Shown piece after piece: positions 50,058-58,543 of a stretch of 59,684 nucleotides of DNA. The number at the start of each line of letters is the position of its first letter. Position 1 is the stretch's first letter. Origin of the DNA: Gemmataceae bacterium (GTDB taxonomy: Bacteria > Planctomycetota > Planctomycetia > Gemmatales > Gemmataceae); the NCBI GenBank assembly GCA_019694755.1, contig JAIBBI010000017.1, positions 1-59,684 of the forward strand. The letters are read 5' to 3'. Position numbers and translations under genes: made by a program. Below the pieces are notes generated by a model, which worked only from the letters and a program-made list of their open reading frames with translations, did not search any database and was not told where the DNA came from.

Positions 50058-51453
50058 GCGGGTGGCTCTCCTGCACCGACGCGGCACTCACCTGAATGAA
50101 TCGCGTTCGGGTCCGCAGCTCGTCGATCGTCTTCGTGCCACAGTAGCCCATGCCGGCTTTCAGTCCGCCGACCAGTTGGACCACAAACGGTGCGAGCGGG
50201 CCCTTGTAAGGAACTCGCCCTTCCACCCCTTCGGGCACGAGCTTGTTGTTCGTCGTCTCTTTCTGCTGGTAGCGGTCGCGGCTGCCATCCATCATGGCGC
50301 CCAGCGACCCCATCCCGCGGTATGTCTTGAAGCTCCGGCCCTTGTAGATGATCGTCCGCCCGGGGCTCTCCGCGAGCCCCGCGAACAGTCCACCCACCAT
50401 GACCGCGTTCGCCCCCGAGGCGATCGCCTTGGTGATGTCGCCCGAGTACCGGATTCCGCCGTCGGCGATGATCGGCACGCCGACCGCCCCGGCCGCCCGG
50501 GCGATGGCCGTCACCTGCGGCACGCCCACCCCGCTCACCACCCGCGTCGTGCAGATCGATCCGGGGCCGATGCCCACCTTGACCGCGTCCGCTCCCGCTT
50601 CGACGAGCGCCTGGGCTCCTTGTTCCGTCGCGACATTGCCCGCGATCACCTCGATCGCGAACTGCCGCTTGATCTCCCGGACCGTCTCGATCACGTTCCG
50701 GCTGTGGCCGTGTGCCGAATCCACGACCAGCACATCGACCCCGGCTTGGATCAGCGATCCGGCCCGCTCGTAGTCGCGGACTCCGACCGCCGCCCCGACC
50801 CTCAACCGCCCCCGGCGGTCCTTGCAAGCCCCTGGGAAGCTCTGGAGCTTGTCGATGTCCTTGATCGTAATCAGCCCCCGCAGTCTGTATTGATCGTCAA
50901 CCAGGAGGAGTTTCTCGACTTTATTTTCCGTGAGGATTCTCTCGGCTTTATCGAGGGTCGTGTCCTCCGCCGCGGTCACCAGATGCTCCCTGGTCATCAC
51001 ATCGGCAATTTTCTGATCGTTGTCGGTGAGAAATCGGAGATCCCGGCGGGTCAGAATACCCACCAACTTCTCGCCCACTGTGATGGGCACGCCACTGATC
51101 TTCTGTTGCTCCATGACTTTGCGCGCATGGCCCACTGTCTGATCCGGCGGCAGCGTCACCGGATCGGTAATGATCCCGTTCTCGCTCCGCTTCACCTTAT
51201 CCACTTCGCGGGTCTGCTGTGGAACGGTCAGATTCTTGTGGATGATCCCGATCCCGCCCTCCTGGGCGAGTGCGATCGCCAGATCGCTTTCCGTCACCGT
51301 ATCCATTGGTGACGACAAAATGGGGATATTGAGAGATATGGAGCGAGTGAGCTGACTGCGCACTTCACACTCGGCGGGGACGACCTCGGAATACCCGGGT
51401 TCCAGGAGGACGTCGTCGAATGTGATGCCCTGGTAAGCGATGCGATCGAACAC
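49987..51453 (-). CDS. guaB: Inosine-5'-monophosphate dehydrogenase
   Basis: Converts IMP to XMP with NAD, the committed step to GMP. From GTG 51453 the protein has about 488 residues, the family norm, and begins [21 protein letters not shown]. Two CBS domains (about 95-215; [30 protein letters not shown]) interrupt the TIM barrel. The catalytic cysteine lies in [19 protein letters not shown], and the flap holds [18 protein letters not shown]. The frame extends to 51513, but a TACAAT promoter element lies within that extension, supporting the shorter start. The stop region overlaps the next gene. Confidence 0.95.
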   Translation of the reverse strand: MFDRIAYQGITFDDVLLEPGYSEVVPAECEVRSQLTRSISLNIPILSSPMDTVTESDLAIALAQEGGIGIIHKNLTVPQQTREVDKVKRSENGIITDPVTLPPDQTVGHARKVMEQQKISGVPITVGEKLVGILTRRDLRFLTDNDQKIADVMTREHLVTAAEDTTLDKAERILTENKVEKLLLVDDQYRLRGLITIKDIDKLQSFPGACKDRRGRLRVGAAVGVRDYERAGSLIQAGVDVLVVDSAHGHSRNVIETVREIKRQFAIEVIAGNVATEQGAQALVEAGADAVKVGIGPGSICTTRVVSGVGVPQVTAIARAAGAVGVPIIADGGIRYSGDITKAIASGANAVMVGGLFAGLAESPGRTIIYKGRSFKTYRGMGSLGAMMDGSRDRYQQKETTNNKLVPEGVEGRVPYKGPLAPFVVQLVGGLKAGMGYCGTKTIDELRTRTRFIQVSAASVQESHPHDIFITQEAPNYSSAELRSADAD

Positions 51454-51483
51454 GGCCGGCCCCCCCCGCGGTAGTTTCACCAG

Positions 51484-51510
51484 ATTGTAGGGAACCGGTC
51501 GGGCCGCCAA
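51484..51510 (-). promoter_or_regulatory. Candidate sigma-70 promoter for guaB
   Basis: On the minus strand TTGGCG (51505-51510) and TACAAT (51484-51489) are separated by a short 15-base spacer. A start near 51477 would leave about 24 bases before GTG 51453. Confidence 0.4.
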
Positions 51511-51531
51511 CACTGCACGCGCGGACTCGCG

Positions 51532-52965
51532 TCAAACTGGCTTGCTGAGCCTGTCACTCGCCGCGTTAAACACCTCCAGCAAATGTACTTTCGACTTGGG
51601 GTTCTCGAACCGGCCCTGTTCCTCGACCCACTCGCGCCCGCGACGCAGGTGCCCCTGCAGAAACTCGACGGCCTGCGGATTCCGGACCGCGCCTCCCACG
51701 CGATTAGCCGGGGTGTGCGCGAATAGCGGCGTCGCTTCGTCGAGCATCGACCGCTCGTTGCTGATGACACGGGCCGCCACCCACCCGTCGCGCGGCGCCC
51801 GGCGAGCAACGGCCGCGACCCACGTCGGTCTGCCGTCGTCCGCCGGACGGGCCGCCTCGGATGCGATCACCTGGCCGTTGCAGACGATCTCCAGCCGATC
51901 GAATTGCTGCAAGCACTCCGCTTGTGCCACCCACGCGCCATCGGCACTCCCGCACATCACCCGCGGGCCGTTGGTCACGCAGATCGGGCCGGCCCGCAAC
52001 GCGGCTCGGTACTCGCCCGGCTGATTCCAGAACAACGTCCGCATCGCGCCGACGGGGCGACCGTTGCTCGTGCGCCCGCTCCCGCCCACGAGCGGCAGAT
52101 CGACCCCCGCGGACAGTAACCGGTACCACAACTGCAGCGCAGTACTCACGTTGTCGGGAGTGATCTCATACGCATCGACCTTTCCGAGAATCGCCACCGC
52201 CAGCGCTTCGCCTGCGCCAAGCCTCGGATTGCCGAACGGGTCGGTCCAGACGACGTAACCGTCCTTGCGATGACACTGGTCGGCCCAGTCGTCGAGCGAC
52301 CAGTCGTCGCTCGCATCGCCGCCGCCGAAGGTCAGCGGATGGACCGCCCGGTGGCAGTGCAACAATCCGAGCGATCCGAGTATCGGGTGCCGGTTGTGGG
52401 AGTTGACGATCACCTGCGTGCCGTGGGCCGCGAGCGCGGGGGCCTGCCCGCTGAACGACTCGCAGTTCGGGATGCACTCGTAGTCTTTGCCGTCGGAGCC
52501 GAGGTATCGCCGGGGTTCAATCAGCAGGTTCGCGACATCGAGGCCCTCGGCCGCAGCATCGAGGGCGGCCGCATGGGGCGAGCCGCCGTGACACCGCATG
52601 TCGACGCTCAGTACACCCGGCCGTTGTACTACGTCCGCGCTTTTCAGTGAGAACCGCAGCGCCATCTTTCCCCACGGGACCGTCGTCACTTCATCGAGCG
52701 GTTGGCGGTCAATCCCCTGGCGGGCTTGCACGCGCAGGTCGCCGGCCGGTAACGCGATCTCGCACGCGCCGTCGATCGACCACCAGCGCGACGGGCCGAG
52801 TTTGAGATGCCCACCGACGTCTTCGCCGGGCCGGGCCGAGAACTCGAGCGGCCGGCCGTGCGGCGCGTACTCGGCCCCTTGCTCGTCGGTGATGCGAATC
52901 CGGCACGGGATCGGCTTGCCGGTTGCAGCATCGTTGATGCGGAGGTGAATCGTCTGCAGCTTCAT
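51532..52965 (-). CDS. CehA/McbA-like (PHP-related) protein with degenerate metal site
   Basis: A 477-residue protein that starts with a beta-rich domain (LRINDAATGKPIPCRIRITDEQG) like the one in front of CehA/McbA-type metallohydrolases. The PHP-like barrel would begin at LSVDMRCHGGSPHAAALDAAAEGLDVANLL, where the usual HxH pair is reduced to DMRCH. Later segments, VNSHNRHPILGSLGLLHCH and VDAYEITPDN, keep some histidines. The C-terminal part (LVGGSGRTSNGRPVGAMRTLF) resembles the family end. A hydrolase activity is therefore doubtful and the family call tentative. The start overlaps the stop of the TIM-barrel isomerase gene by four bases. Confidence 0.6.
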   Translation of the reverse strand: MKLQTIHLRINDAATGKPIPCRIRITDEQGAEYAPHGRPLEFSARPGEDVGGHLKLGPSRWWSIDGACEIALPAGDLRVQARQGIDRQPLDEVTTVPWGKMALRFSLKSADVVQRPGVLSVDMRCHGGSPHAAALDAAAEGLDVANLLIEPRRYLGSDGKDYECIPNCESFSGQAPALAAHGTQVIVNSHNRHPILGSLGLLHCHRAVHPLTFGGGDASDDWSLDDWADQCHRKDGYVVWTDPFGNPRLGAGEALAVAILGKVDAYEITPDNVSTALQLWYRLLSAGVDLPLVGGSGRTSNGRPVGAMRTLFWNQPGEYRAALRAGPICVTNGPRVMCGSADGAWVAQAECLQQFDRLEIVCNGQVIASEAARPADDGRPTWVAAVARRAPRDGWVAARVISNERSMLDEATPLFAHTPANRVGGAVRNPQAVEFLQGHLRRGREWVEEQGRFENPKSKVHLLEVFNAASDRLSKPV

Positions 52966-53801
52966 GGCATTCTTTCCGTCCCGCCGGCCTCACAGATCAC
53001 TTGTCGCAACGTCTCGACCGCCCGCGGAAACAACTCCGGCCCGGTCACGCCGCCAGTCGGCCCGCCACCGAGCAAGTGTGGCTCCAGCACAGCAAAGCCG
53101 TCGTAGCCCCGGCGGACCGCGTCGGTGAGCACGTCGCGGATGCGCCCCTGCCCTGCGCCGGCCACCCTGCCGTGCGCTTCGCCGTGGACCCAGTCCTTGA
53201 TGTGCAGGTGGCACACCCGGTCCCGGCACTTGAGCCAACCCTCCCACGGATCGTAACCGCAGAAGACGAAGTTGGCCGGGTCGTACGCGGCCACGAGCGC
53301 GGGACGATCGACACTCGTCAGCAGGTCGGCCACGCGGCCGGGGCTGTCGCCGTAGATGCGGTGCTCGTTCTCGTGGACCAGACGGACGCCGGCATTGGCG
53401 ACCCGCTCGGCCAGCATGCGCATCCTGCGGATGACCTCCGCCCGCCGACCCGGCCAATTACGCTCGTCCTCACCCGCGGCCGGGTAGAAGCTAAAAACGC
53501 GGATGTTCGGCGTGCCGAGCCGCCGGGCCAAATCGATCGCCCGGTCAAACTTCAGCAGGTGCGGGCCGAACGGTTCATCGATCGGCACTTTCCCGATCGG
53601 CGAGCCGATCGCGCTGATGCCGAACCCCCGCCGGCGGATCAGCGTCTCGAACTCCGCGACCTGCTCGTCGCTCAGGGCCAGTACGTTGGTCTGGTGGATC
53701 GAGCGAAGCTCGATGTACTTCACGCCGCACGCTTCCAGCACGTCGAGCTGCTTTACCGGATCCGGATCGATCTCGTCGGCAAACGCGGAAAGCGTGAACA
53801 T
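52962..53801 (-). CDS. Sugar phosphate isomerase/epimerase-like TIM-barrel protein
   Basis: A 279-residue AP-endonuclease-2-type TIM barrel (xylose-isomerase-like). Visible features: FTLSAFADEIDPDPVKQLDVLEACGVKYIELRS at the first strands, VRLVHENEHRIYG with the metal-binding Glu, AAYDPANFVFCGYDPWEG, VCHLHIKDWVHGEAHGRV and AVLEPHLLGGG. These give the Glu-Asp-His-Glu metal set of the family. Sugar substrate unknown. It lies 19 nt after the helicase gene and overlaps the CehA-like gene, so all three form one transcription unit, an odd mix of DNA repair and sugar metabolism. Confidence 0.85.
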   Translation of the reverse strand: MFTLSAFADEIDPDPVKQLDVLEACGVKYIELRSIHQTNVLALSDEQVAEFETLIRRRGFGISAIGSPIGKVPIDEPFGPHLLKFDRAIDLARRLGTPNIRVFSFYPAAGEDERNWPGRRAEVIRRMRMLAERVANAGVRLVHENEHRIYGDSPGRVADLLTSVDRPALVAAYDPANFVFCGYDPWEGWLKCRDRVCHLHIKDWVHGEAHGRVAGAGQGRIRDVLTDAVRRGYDGFAVLEPHLLGGGPTGGVTGPELFPRAVETLRQVICEAGGTERMP

Positions 53802-53820
53802 GTGCGGATCCTGCTCCAGG

Positions 53821-56028
53821 TCAGTCGTCGACGATCACTGTCAGTTTTACTTTGCTGGCGACGAACACCTTCTCGCCGTGGTGCTCGAACCGGATACGAA
53901 GCCGGCGAAGCGCCCCCGCGCCGCTGGTTGCCAGGATTTTCCCTCGCCCGTACATCGCATGGTCGACGAGCACCCCGACATCGAGTCCGTCGGCCGACTT
54001 CATCACCGGCAGCCCCTCGTCGGCGGCCGGACTCCGGCGCGGGGCGGACCACTGGCCGGGCCCCGAGACCGCTCCATGGCTCATGTCGATCTTCTCGATA
54101 CAGTCGTCGCCGATCTCCTCGAGAAACATGCTCGGCACGGCATAAAGTTCCTGCCCGCGAAACTGGCGGACACGGGCGTGGCACAGGTGCAACTCGTCTT
54201 TCGCCCGGGTCATGCCGACGAAGCAGAGCCGGCGCTCCTCCTCAATGTCCGCCTCGTTCTGAAAGCTGCGCTCGTGGGGCAACAGCCCCTGCTCGACCGC
54301 GACCATGTACACGACGGGAAACTCCAGCCCCTTGGCCGCGTGCAGCGTCATGACCGAGACGCAGTCCGAAGCTTCGTTCCACCCATCGACATCACCGGTG
54401 AGCGCGACCTGCTCGAGGAAGTCGGTCAGCGTGCGCGTCGGATCCTCGGCCGCAAACTGCTTGGCGGCCGACAGAAACTCTTCGACGTTCGCCAACCGGT
54501 CCAGTTCGTCCGACCGCTCTTCGGCCGCCAGGGCGACCCGCAGGCCCGACTTGTCCAGGACCCGCTCGATCACGCGGTCCGGCGCGTCCTCGAGCGCGTG
54601 TTCGCGCATCTCTTCAATGAGCTTCGAAAACTCCATGAGCGACTTGATCGCCTTGGGCTTCAGGCCAGGGACGAAATCCGCCTGCGCGCAGGCCTCGCTC
54701 AACGACATCTCGCGCGGGGCGGCATAGTCGCGAAGGTGCTTGATCGTGGTCGCACCGATCCCGCGGGCCGGCTCGTTGACCGCCCGGAGGAACGAGAAAT
54801 CGTCCTTCGGATTGACGAGCAGGCGCAGGTACGCGAGCAGGTCTTTATTCTCCTTACGCTCGTAAAACGCGAGGCCGCGAACGATCTGGTACGGGATGCC
54901 GGCCTTGAGAAATGCGGCTTCCAGCGCCCGCGATAGGGCGTTGATGCGGAGAAAGATCGCGACATCGCGGTACGCCCGGCCCTGACGCATGCGGGCGTCA
55001 CGGATGCGGGCCGCGATCTGGTCGGCCTCGGCCAAACCGTCGGGAAACGTCAGGACGCGGACCGGGGCAGCCGCCGGCTTCGTGGCAGTCAGTTCCTTCG
55101 GCTTCCGCTGCTTGTTGAACGCGATCAGGTTCGAGGCCGCAGCGAGGATCGCCGGCGTACTGCGGTAGTTCTCCGAAAGTGCGACCGTCTTCGCCCCGGC
55201 AAAATCGCGCTCGAAATCGAGGATGATCTTGATGTCGCTGCCGCGCCATTTGTAGATGGACTGGTCCGGGTCGCCGACGACGCAGATGTTCGGCTGGTCG
55301 GTCGAGATCCGCCGTGCGATTTCGTACTGGGCGGCATTCGTGTCCTGATACTCGTCGATCAGCACGAATCGGAACCGCGAATCCAGTTCGGCCCGCAACT
55401 CCGGGTCGTGTCGCAGCGCGAGCGCGGGCTTCATCAGCAGGTCGTCGAAGTCGACTGCCTCCGAGGCCTTCAGCTTCTTCTCGTAGGCGAAATACGCCTT
55501 CGCCGCGGTGAGCGCAAAGTAGTCGCTGGCCTTGGCCGCGTATTGCTCGGGATTCAGAAGCTGGTTCTTGGCCCCGCTGATCGCGCCGCTGATGCGCTCG
55601 GGCGTGAACTTGCTGTTGTCGACGCCGGCCGCCTCGAGTGCGTCCTTCACGGCCTTCACGCGGTCTTCCTGGTCGTAGATCGAGAAGTTTTTGCTCAGGC
55701 CGATGCGGTCGCCGTACTGCCGGAGCAGCCTGGCCCCGAGGCTGTGAAACGTACTGACCCAGACCCGGCTGTTGGGCACGAGGTCTTCGATTCGGCGGCG
55801 CATTTCGCCGGCCGCCTTGTTCGTAAACGTAATCGCCAGGATATTCCACGGGCGCACGCCCTGCCTCTGGAGCCAGGCCACGCGCCGGGTGATGACACGT
55901 GTCTTGCCACTGCCCGCGCCGGCCAGGACGAGCAACGGCCCCTCGAAGTGGGTGACGGCTTCACGCTGCGGGGGTGTCAGATCGTCGAGCAGATCGCTAT
56001 CGGCTCCGCTTCCCGGCGGCATACACAA
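53821..56028 (-). CDS. pcrA: UvrD/PcrA-type superfamily 1 DNA helicase
   Basis: A 3'-5' DNA helicase used in nucleotide-excision repair and for clearing replication blocks. The 735-residue protein has motif I VLAGAGSGKTRVITRRV, Ia LAITFTNKAAGEM, II FVLIDEYQDTNAAQYEI, III VVGDPDQSIYKWRGSD, IV ALSENYRSTPAIL, V VMTLHAAKGLEFPVVYM and VI RRLCFVGMTRAKDELHL. The C-terminal tail has a basic Tudor-like patch (VGVLVDHAMYGRGKILATSG) found in PcrA, where it can bind RNA polymerase. Confidence 0.93.
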   Translation of the reverse strand: MCMPPGSGADSDLLDDLTPPQREAVTHFEGPLLVLAGAGSGKTRVITRRVAWLQRQGVRPWNILAITFTNKAAGEMRRRIEDLVPNSRVWVSTFHSLGARLLRQYGDRIGLSKNFSIYDQEDRVKAVKDALEAAGVDNSKFTPERISGAISGAKNQLLNPEQYAAKASDYFALTAAKAYFAYEKKLKASEAVDFDDLLMKPALALRHDPELRAELDSRFRFVLIDEYQDTNAAQYEIARRISTDQPNICVVGDPDQSIYKWRGSDIKIILDFERDFAGAKTVALSENYRSTPAILAAASNLIAFNKQRKPKELTATKPAAAPVRVLTFPDGLAEADQIAARIRDARMRQGRAYRDVAIFLRINALSRALEAAFLKAGIPYQIVRGLAFYERKENKDLLAYLRLLVNPKDDFSFLRAVNEPARGIGATTIKHLRDYAAPREMSLSEACAQADFVPGLKPKAIKSLMEFSKLIEEMREHALEDAPDRVIERVLDKSGLRVALAAEERSDELDRLANVEEFLSAAKQFAAEDPTRTLTDFLEQVALTGDVDGWNEASDCVSVMTLHAAKGLEFPVVYMVAVEQGLLPHERSFQNEADIEEERRLCFVGMTRAKDELHLCHARVRQFRGQELYAVPSMFLEEIGDDCIEKIDMSHGAVSGPGQWSAPRRSPAADEGLPVMKSADGLDVGVLVDHAMYGRGKILATSGAGALRRLRIRFEHHGEKVFVASKVKLTVIVDD

Positions 56029-56069
56029 ACTCCTGACCCACGGCGGACCATTATTGTAGGAGTCGTTTT

Positions 56070-56432
56070 GTGGAGATCATTGCAATCGGCACCGACATCG
56101 TCGAATGCGCGCCCCTCCTGGCCCAGATCGAAAAGCTCGGCGAGGTCTTTCTCCGGAAGGCGCTGACACCGCGCGAGATCCGCGAATGCCGGTCCCGCCC
56201 GCGAAGTACGGAGGCGTTTGCCGGGCTCTGGGCGGCAAAGGAGGCAGTGTTGAAGTGTCTGGGCTATTCCGGCACCCGGGCGCCGCGCGGCGATATCGAG
56301 ATCCGCGGCGGCGAAGTCCACCTGAGCGGCCTGGCGCGGGACCGCGCCGCCGACCGAAACATCTCGCGATTCCTGCTCTCTGTCGCGGCGACCCGGCAAT
56401 ACGCCACGGCCACCGCCCTCGCCGTTCACTAA
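56070..56432 (+). CDS. acpS: Holo-[acyl-carrier-protein] synthase
   Basis: Transfers 4'-phosphopantetheine from CoA to the serine of acyl carrier proteins. The 120-residue length fits AcpS, not the larger Sfp type. The magnesium-binding IGTDIVE lies at the N-terminus and LWAAKEAVLKCLG near residue 60 supplies the conserved Glu and Lys. The start is GTG 56070, with TAGGAG eight bases before. It is divergent from pcrA. It is the only phosphopantetheinyl transferase in the window and thus a candidate to load the two Pfa carrier domains, though Pfa systems usually use an Sfp-type PfaE. Confidence 0.9.
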   Translation: MEIIAIGTDIVECAPLLAQIEKLGEVFLRKALTPREIRECRSRPRSTEAFAGLWAAKEAVLKCLGYSGTRAPRGDIEIRGGEVHLSGLARDRAADRNISRFLLSVAATRQYATATALAVH

Positions 56433-56632
56433 TCCTGAGCAATCTCCAGCACCATCGCCCGGGCGTAGCGGTACGCGTTCTTCAGTGCCGTGGCCCGGGC
56501 TTCCATCTGCCCGTCGTTGAAATACTTCCCGTGCTCGGCATGGGGCAGACCCGCGATCGCCGACGTGAGGGGCAACAGACTCATGAACTCGCGCTGCTTT
56601 TGCTGCGCCTGTGATGCGGCATCAGTACTCAC
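56429..56632 (-). CDS. Small hypothetical protein, 67 residues
   Basis: Mostly helical and soluble: DAASQAQQKQREFMSLLPLT, then GLPHAEHGKYFNDGQMEARA and ALKNAYRYARAMVLEIAQD. No family is recognised. Support for reality is a good ribosome-binding site (GGGAGGG about eight bases before the GTG start) and a compositional pattern unlike a shadow frame. The stop overlaps the acpS stop by four bases on the opposite strand. Confidence 0.6.
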   Translation of the reverse strand: MSTDAASQAQQKQREFMSLLPLTSAIAGLPHAEHGKYFNDGQMEARATALKNAYRYARAMVLEIAQD

Positions 56633-56707
56633 GACTCACCCTCCCGTGGTTGTTATGCCAATTTCACCGTACAACTCGAACAACCGGCTCACAAGGGTGG
56701 ACGCGCC

Positions 56708-56974
56708 ATGGAGATCATCGAACTTCTCAGCGTGCTGCTCGATTTGACCTGCTGCCTGCTCGAGTTCATCGACGTGATAGCCTTGTTTACCAACGGTATC
56801 TCGTGGGTGAAGAGCGCGCCCAACCGTGCGGCCCGCCGAGAGGCAAAAACCGTGGGGGCTGAGCCGCCCCCGAAAGACTTCTGGTTTCAGGTATTGGTGG
56901 TGACGACCCCCATCGCACTGACGCTGACGGGGATCCTCGTTTACAAATGGACGCGGCTTCTGCTGGGCCGGTGA
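56708..56974 (+). CDS. Small membrane protein, 88 residues
   Basis: Two hydrophobic segments (IELLSVLLDLTCCLLEFIDVIALF near the N-terminus; FWFQVLVVTTPIALTLTGILVY near the C-terminus) flank a basic cytoplasmic-type loop (SAPNRAARREAKT). Start ATG 56708 has AAGGGTGG upstream. There is no recognised family. It converges on hisD with 7 nt between stops and is divergent from the 67-residue gene. Confidence 0.6.
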   Translation: MEIIELLSVLLDLTCCLLEFIDVIALFTNGISWVKSAPNRAARREAKTVGAEPPPKDFWFQVLVVTTPIALTLTGILVYKWTRLLLGR

Positions 56975-56981
56975 CGCCCGC

Positions 56982-58403
56982 TCAACGCCGCGCCTTCAGT
57001 ATGGTGTCCGACTTGTTCGTCTTCTTCGGCGGCCGGGGCGTGGGGGTGTCATTGACCCGCAGCGTCACCGAGTGGGAATGCCCGGTGAGCCCTTCCTTGT
57101 TGGCCAGCCGATTCACGTCGTCGGCGATGGTTCGCAGGCCTCGCTGTGTAAACGCCAGAAGGCTGGTCCGTCGGAGGAAGTCGTTGGCGGTCAGGCCGCT
57201 CGAAAACCGTGCGGTCGCACCCGTCGGCAGCACGTGCGACGGGCCCGCGCCGTAATCGCCCAGAGCGACCGGCGTGAAGTGTCCGAGGAAGATCGCCCCG
57301 GCGAACTCGACGCGATCAGAGATCGCTTCGGGGTCACGGGTCTGGACATGGAGGTGTTCCGGCGCGAGGCTGTTGGCCAGATCGACCGCGTCGTCGAGTT
57401 TGGCCACCTTGATGATCGCGCCGTATCGTTCGAGGCTCTCGCGGGCGGCGGCCGCCCGCGGGTGCTTGGCCAATTGCCGATTGAGGGCCTCCGTCACTGC
57501 GTCGGCCAGCGTCTCGCCCCACGTGACGAGGATGCAGACGCCCGGGGCGTGTTCGGCCTGGGCGATCATGTCGGCCGCGACGAATTCCGACCGCGCCGAG
57601 TCGTCGGCCAGGATCAGGATTTCCGTGGGGCCCGAGATACAGTCGATGGCCACCTTGCCGTACACCTGCTTCTTCGCCAGCGCGACAAACTGGTTGCCCG
57701 GCCCGACGATCATGTCGACCTTCTTGATTCCGTCGACGCCGTGGGCCAGTGCGGCCACGCCCTGCGCGCCGCCGACGCGATAAAGCTCGCGGATTCCGAG
57801 TTCGTAGCAGACCGCTTGAAGATCGGCGTTGTCCGCCCCCGTCGCGGTTGGGGGAGCCATGACGACGATTTCCGGCACGCCGGCGGCCTGTGCGGGCACG
57901 ACCGTCATCAGCAGCACCGAGGGATAAACCGCGCTGCCGCCCGGCACGCACACGCCGACGCGGGGCACCGGCCGGTAGCGCATCTGAAGCTCGTGCGAAC
58001 CCGAGACCGTCATCACCGCGTCGGTATGGAGAACACCCAACTGGTAGCTGAGGATGTTCTGCCGGAGGTTGCGAACGGATTCGAGAAAGTCCTTGTCCGC
58101 CTTCTCGTGCGACTTCTTGAGTTGTTCGACCGGGACGCGGATCTTGTCGGCCGTCATCTTCACGTGGTCGAGCAACTCGGTGTACTTCACCACGGCCGGC
58201 ATGCCCTTGGCCACGACGTCGGCAATGATGCGCTCGACCACTTTATCCGGCGTCAGCGCGGAGCCGAATACTTTCTTCGTGAGGTCCCGTGACTTGGACG
58301 TCACCACGTCACCGCTCGTCGCAATGATCTTGCGAAGGTCGGCCATCTGCTTGGCGGATTTGGGATCGGTACGGTCGATACGACGAAGCTTCAGACTCGG
58401 CAT
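56982..58403 (-). CDS. hisD: Histidinol dehydrogenase
   Basis: Catalyses the last two oxidations of histidine biosynthesis, L-histidinol to L-histidine, with zinc and NAD. The 473-residue protein has RVGVCVPGGSAVYPSVLLM, YRVGGAQGVAALAHGV, VDMIVGPGNQFVALAKKQVYG, ISGPTEILILADDSA, the zinc and catalytic region AEHAPGVCILVT, LAPEHLHVQT and GDYGAGPSHVLPTG. A basic tail (PTPRPPKKTNKSDTILKARR) extends slightly beyond the usual end. No other his gene is in the window, so the pathway is dispersed, as in many planctomycetes. Confidence 0.95.
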   Translation of the reverse strand: MPSLKLRRIDRTDPKSAKQMADLRKIIATSGDVVTSKSRDLTKKVFGSALTPDKVVERIIADVVAKGMPAVVKYTELLDHVKMTADKIRVPVEQLKKSHEKADKDFLESVRNLRQNILSYQLGVLHTDAVMTVSGSHELQMRYRPVPRVGVCVPGGSAVYPSVLLMTVVPAQAAGVPEIVVMAPPTATGADNADLQAVCYELGIRELYRVGGAQGVAALAHGVDGIKKVDMIVGPGNQFVALAKKQVYGKVAIDCISGPTEILILADDSARSEFVAADMIAQAEHAPGVCILVTWGETLADAVTEALNRQLAKHPRAAAARESLERYGAIIKVAKLDDAVDLANSLAPEHLHVQTRDPEAISDRVEFAGAIFLGHFTPVALGDYGAGPSHVLPTGATARFSSGLTANDFLRRTSLLAFTQRGLRTIADDVNRLANKEGLTGHSHSVTLRVNDTPTPRPPKKTNKSDTILKARR

Positions 58404-58452
58404 GGTGCTTCTCGGCGGGGAGGGCTTTCAGCTCAGAGATGGGCTCTGCCCG

Positions 58453-58481
58453 TGCATTGCCGGTATCCATCGGGCAATGCA
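58453..58481. other. Inverted repeat upstream of hisD
   Basis: TGCATTGCC (58453-58461) and GGCAATGCA (58473-58481) form a 9-bp inverted repeat with an 11-base centre. It lies about 50 bases before the hisD ATG, in the gap after the upstream regulator gene. It could be an operator, a leader hairpin or a weak terminator. There is no T run and no His-rich leader peptide. Confidence 0.35.
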
Positions 58482-58543
58482 TATGAACATCAAGATATGA
58501 CGAAGCATCCCCTTTTCAAGGCCGCGGCCCAATCCATTCCAGG

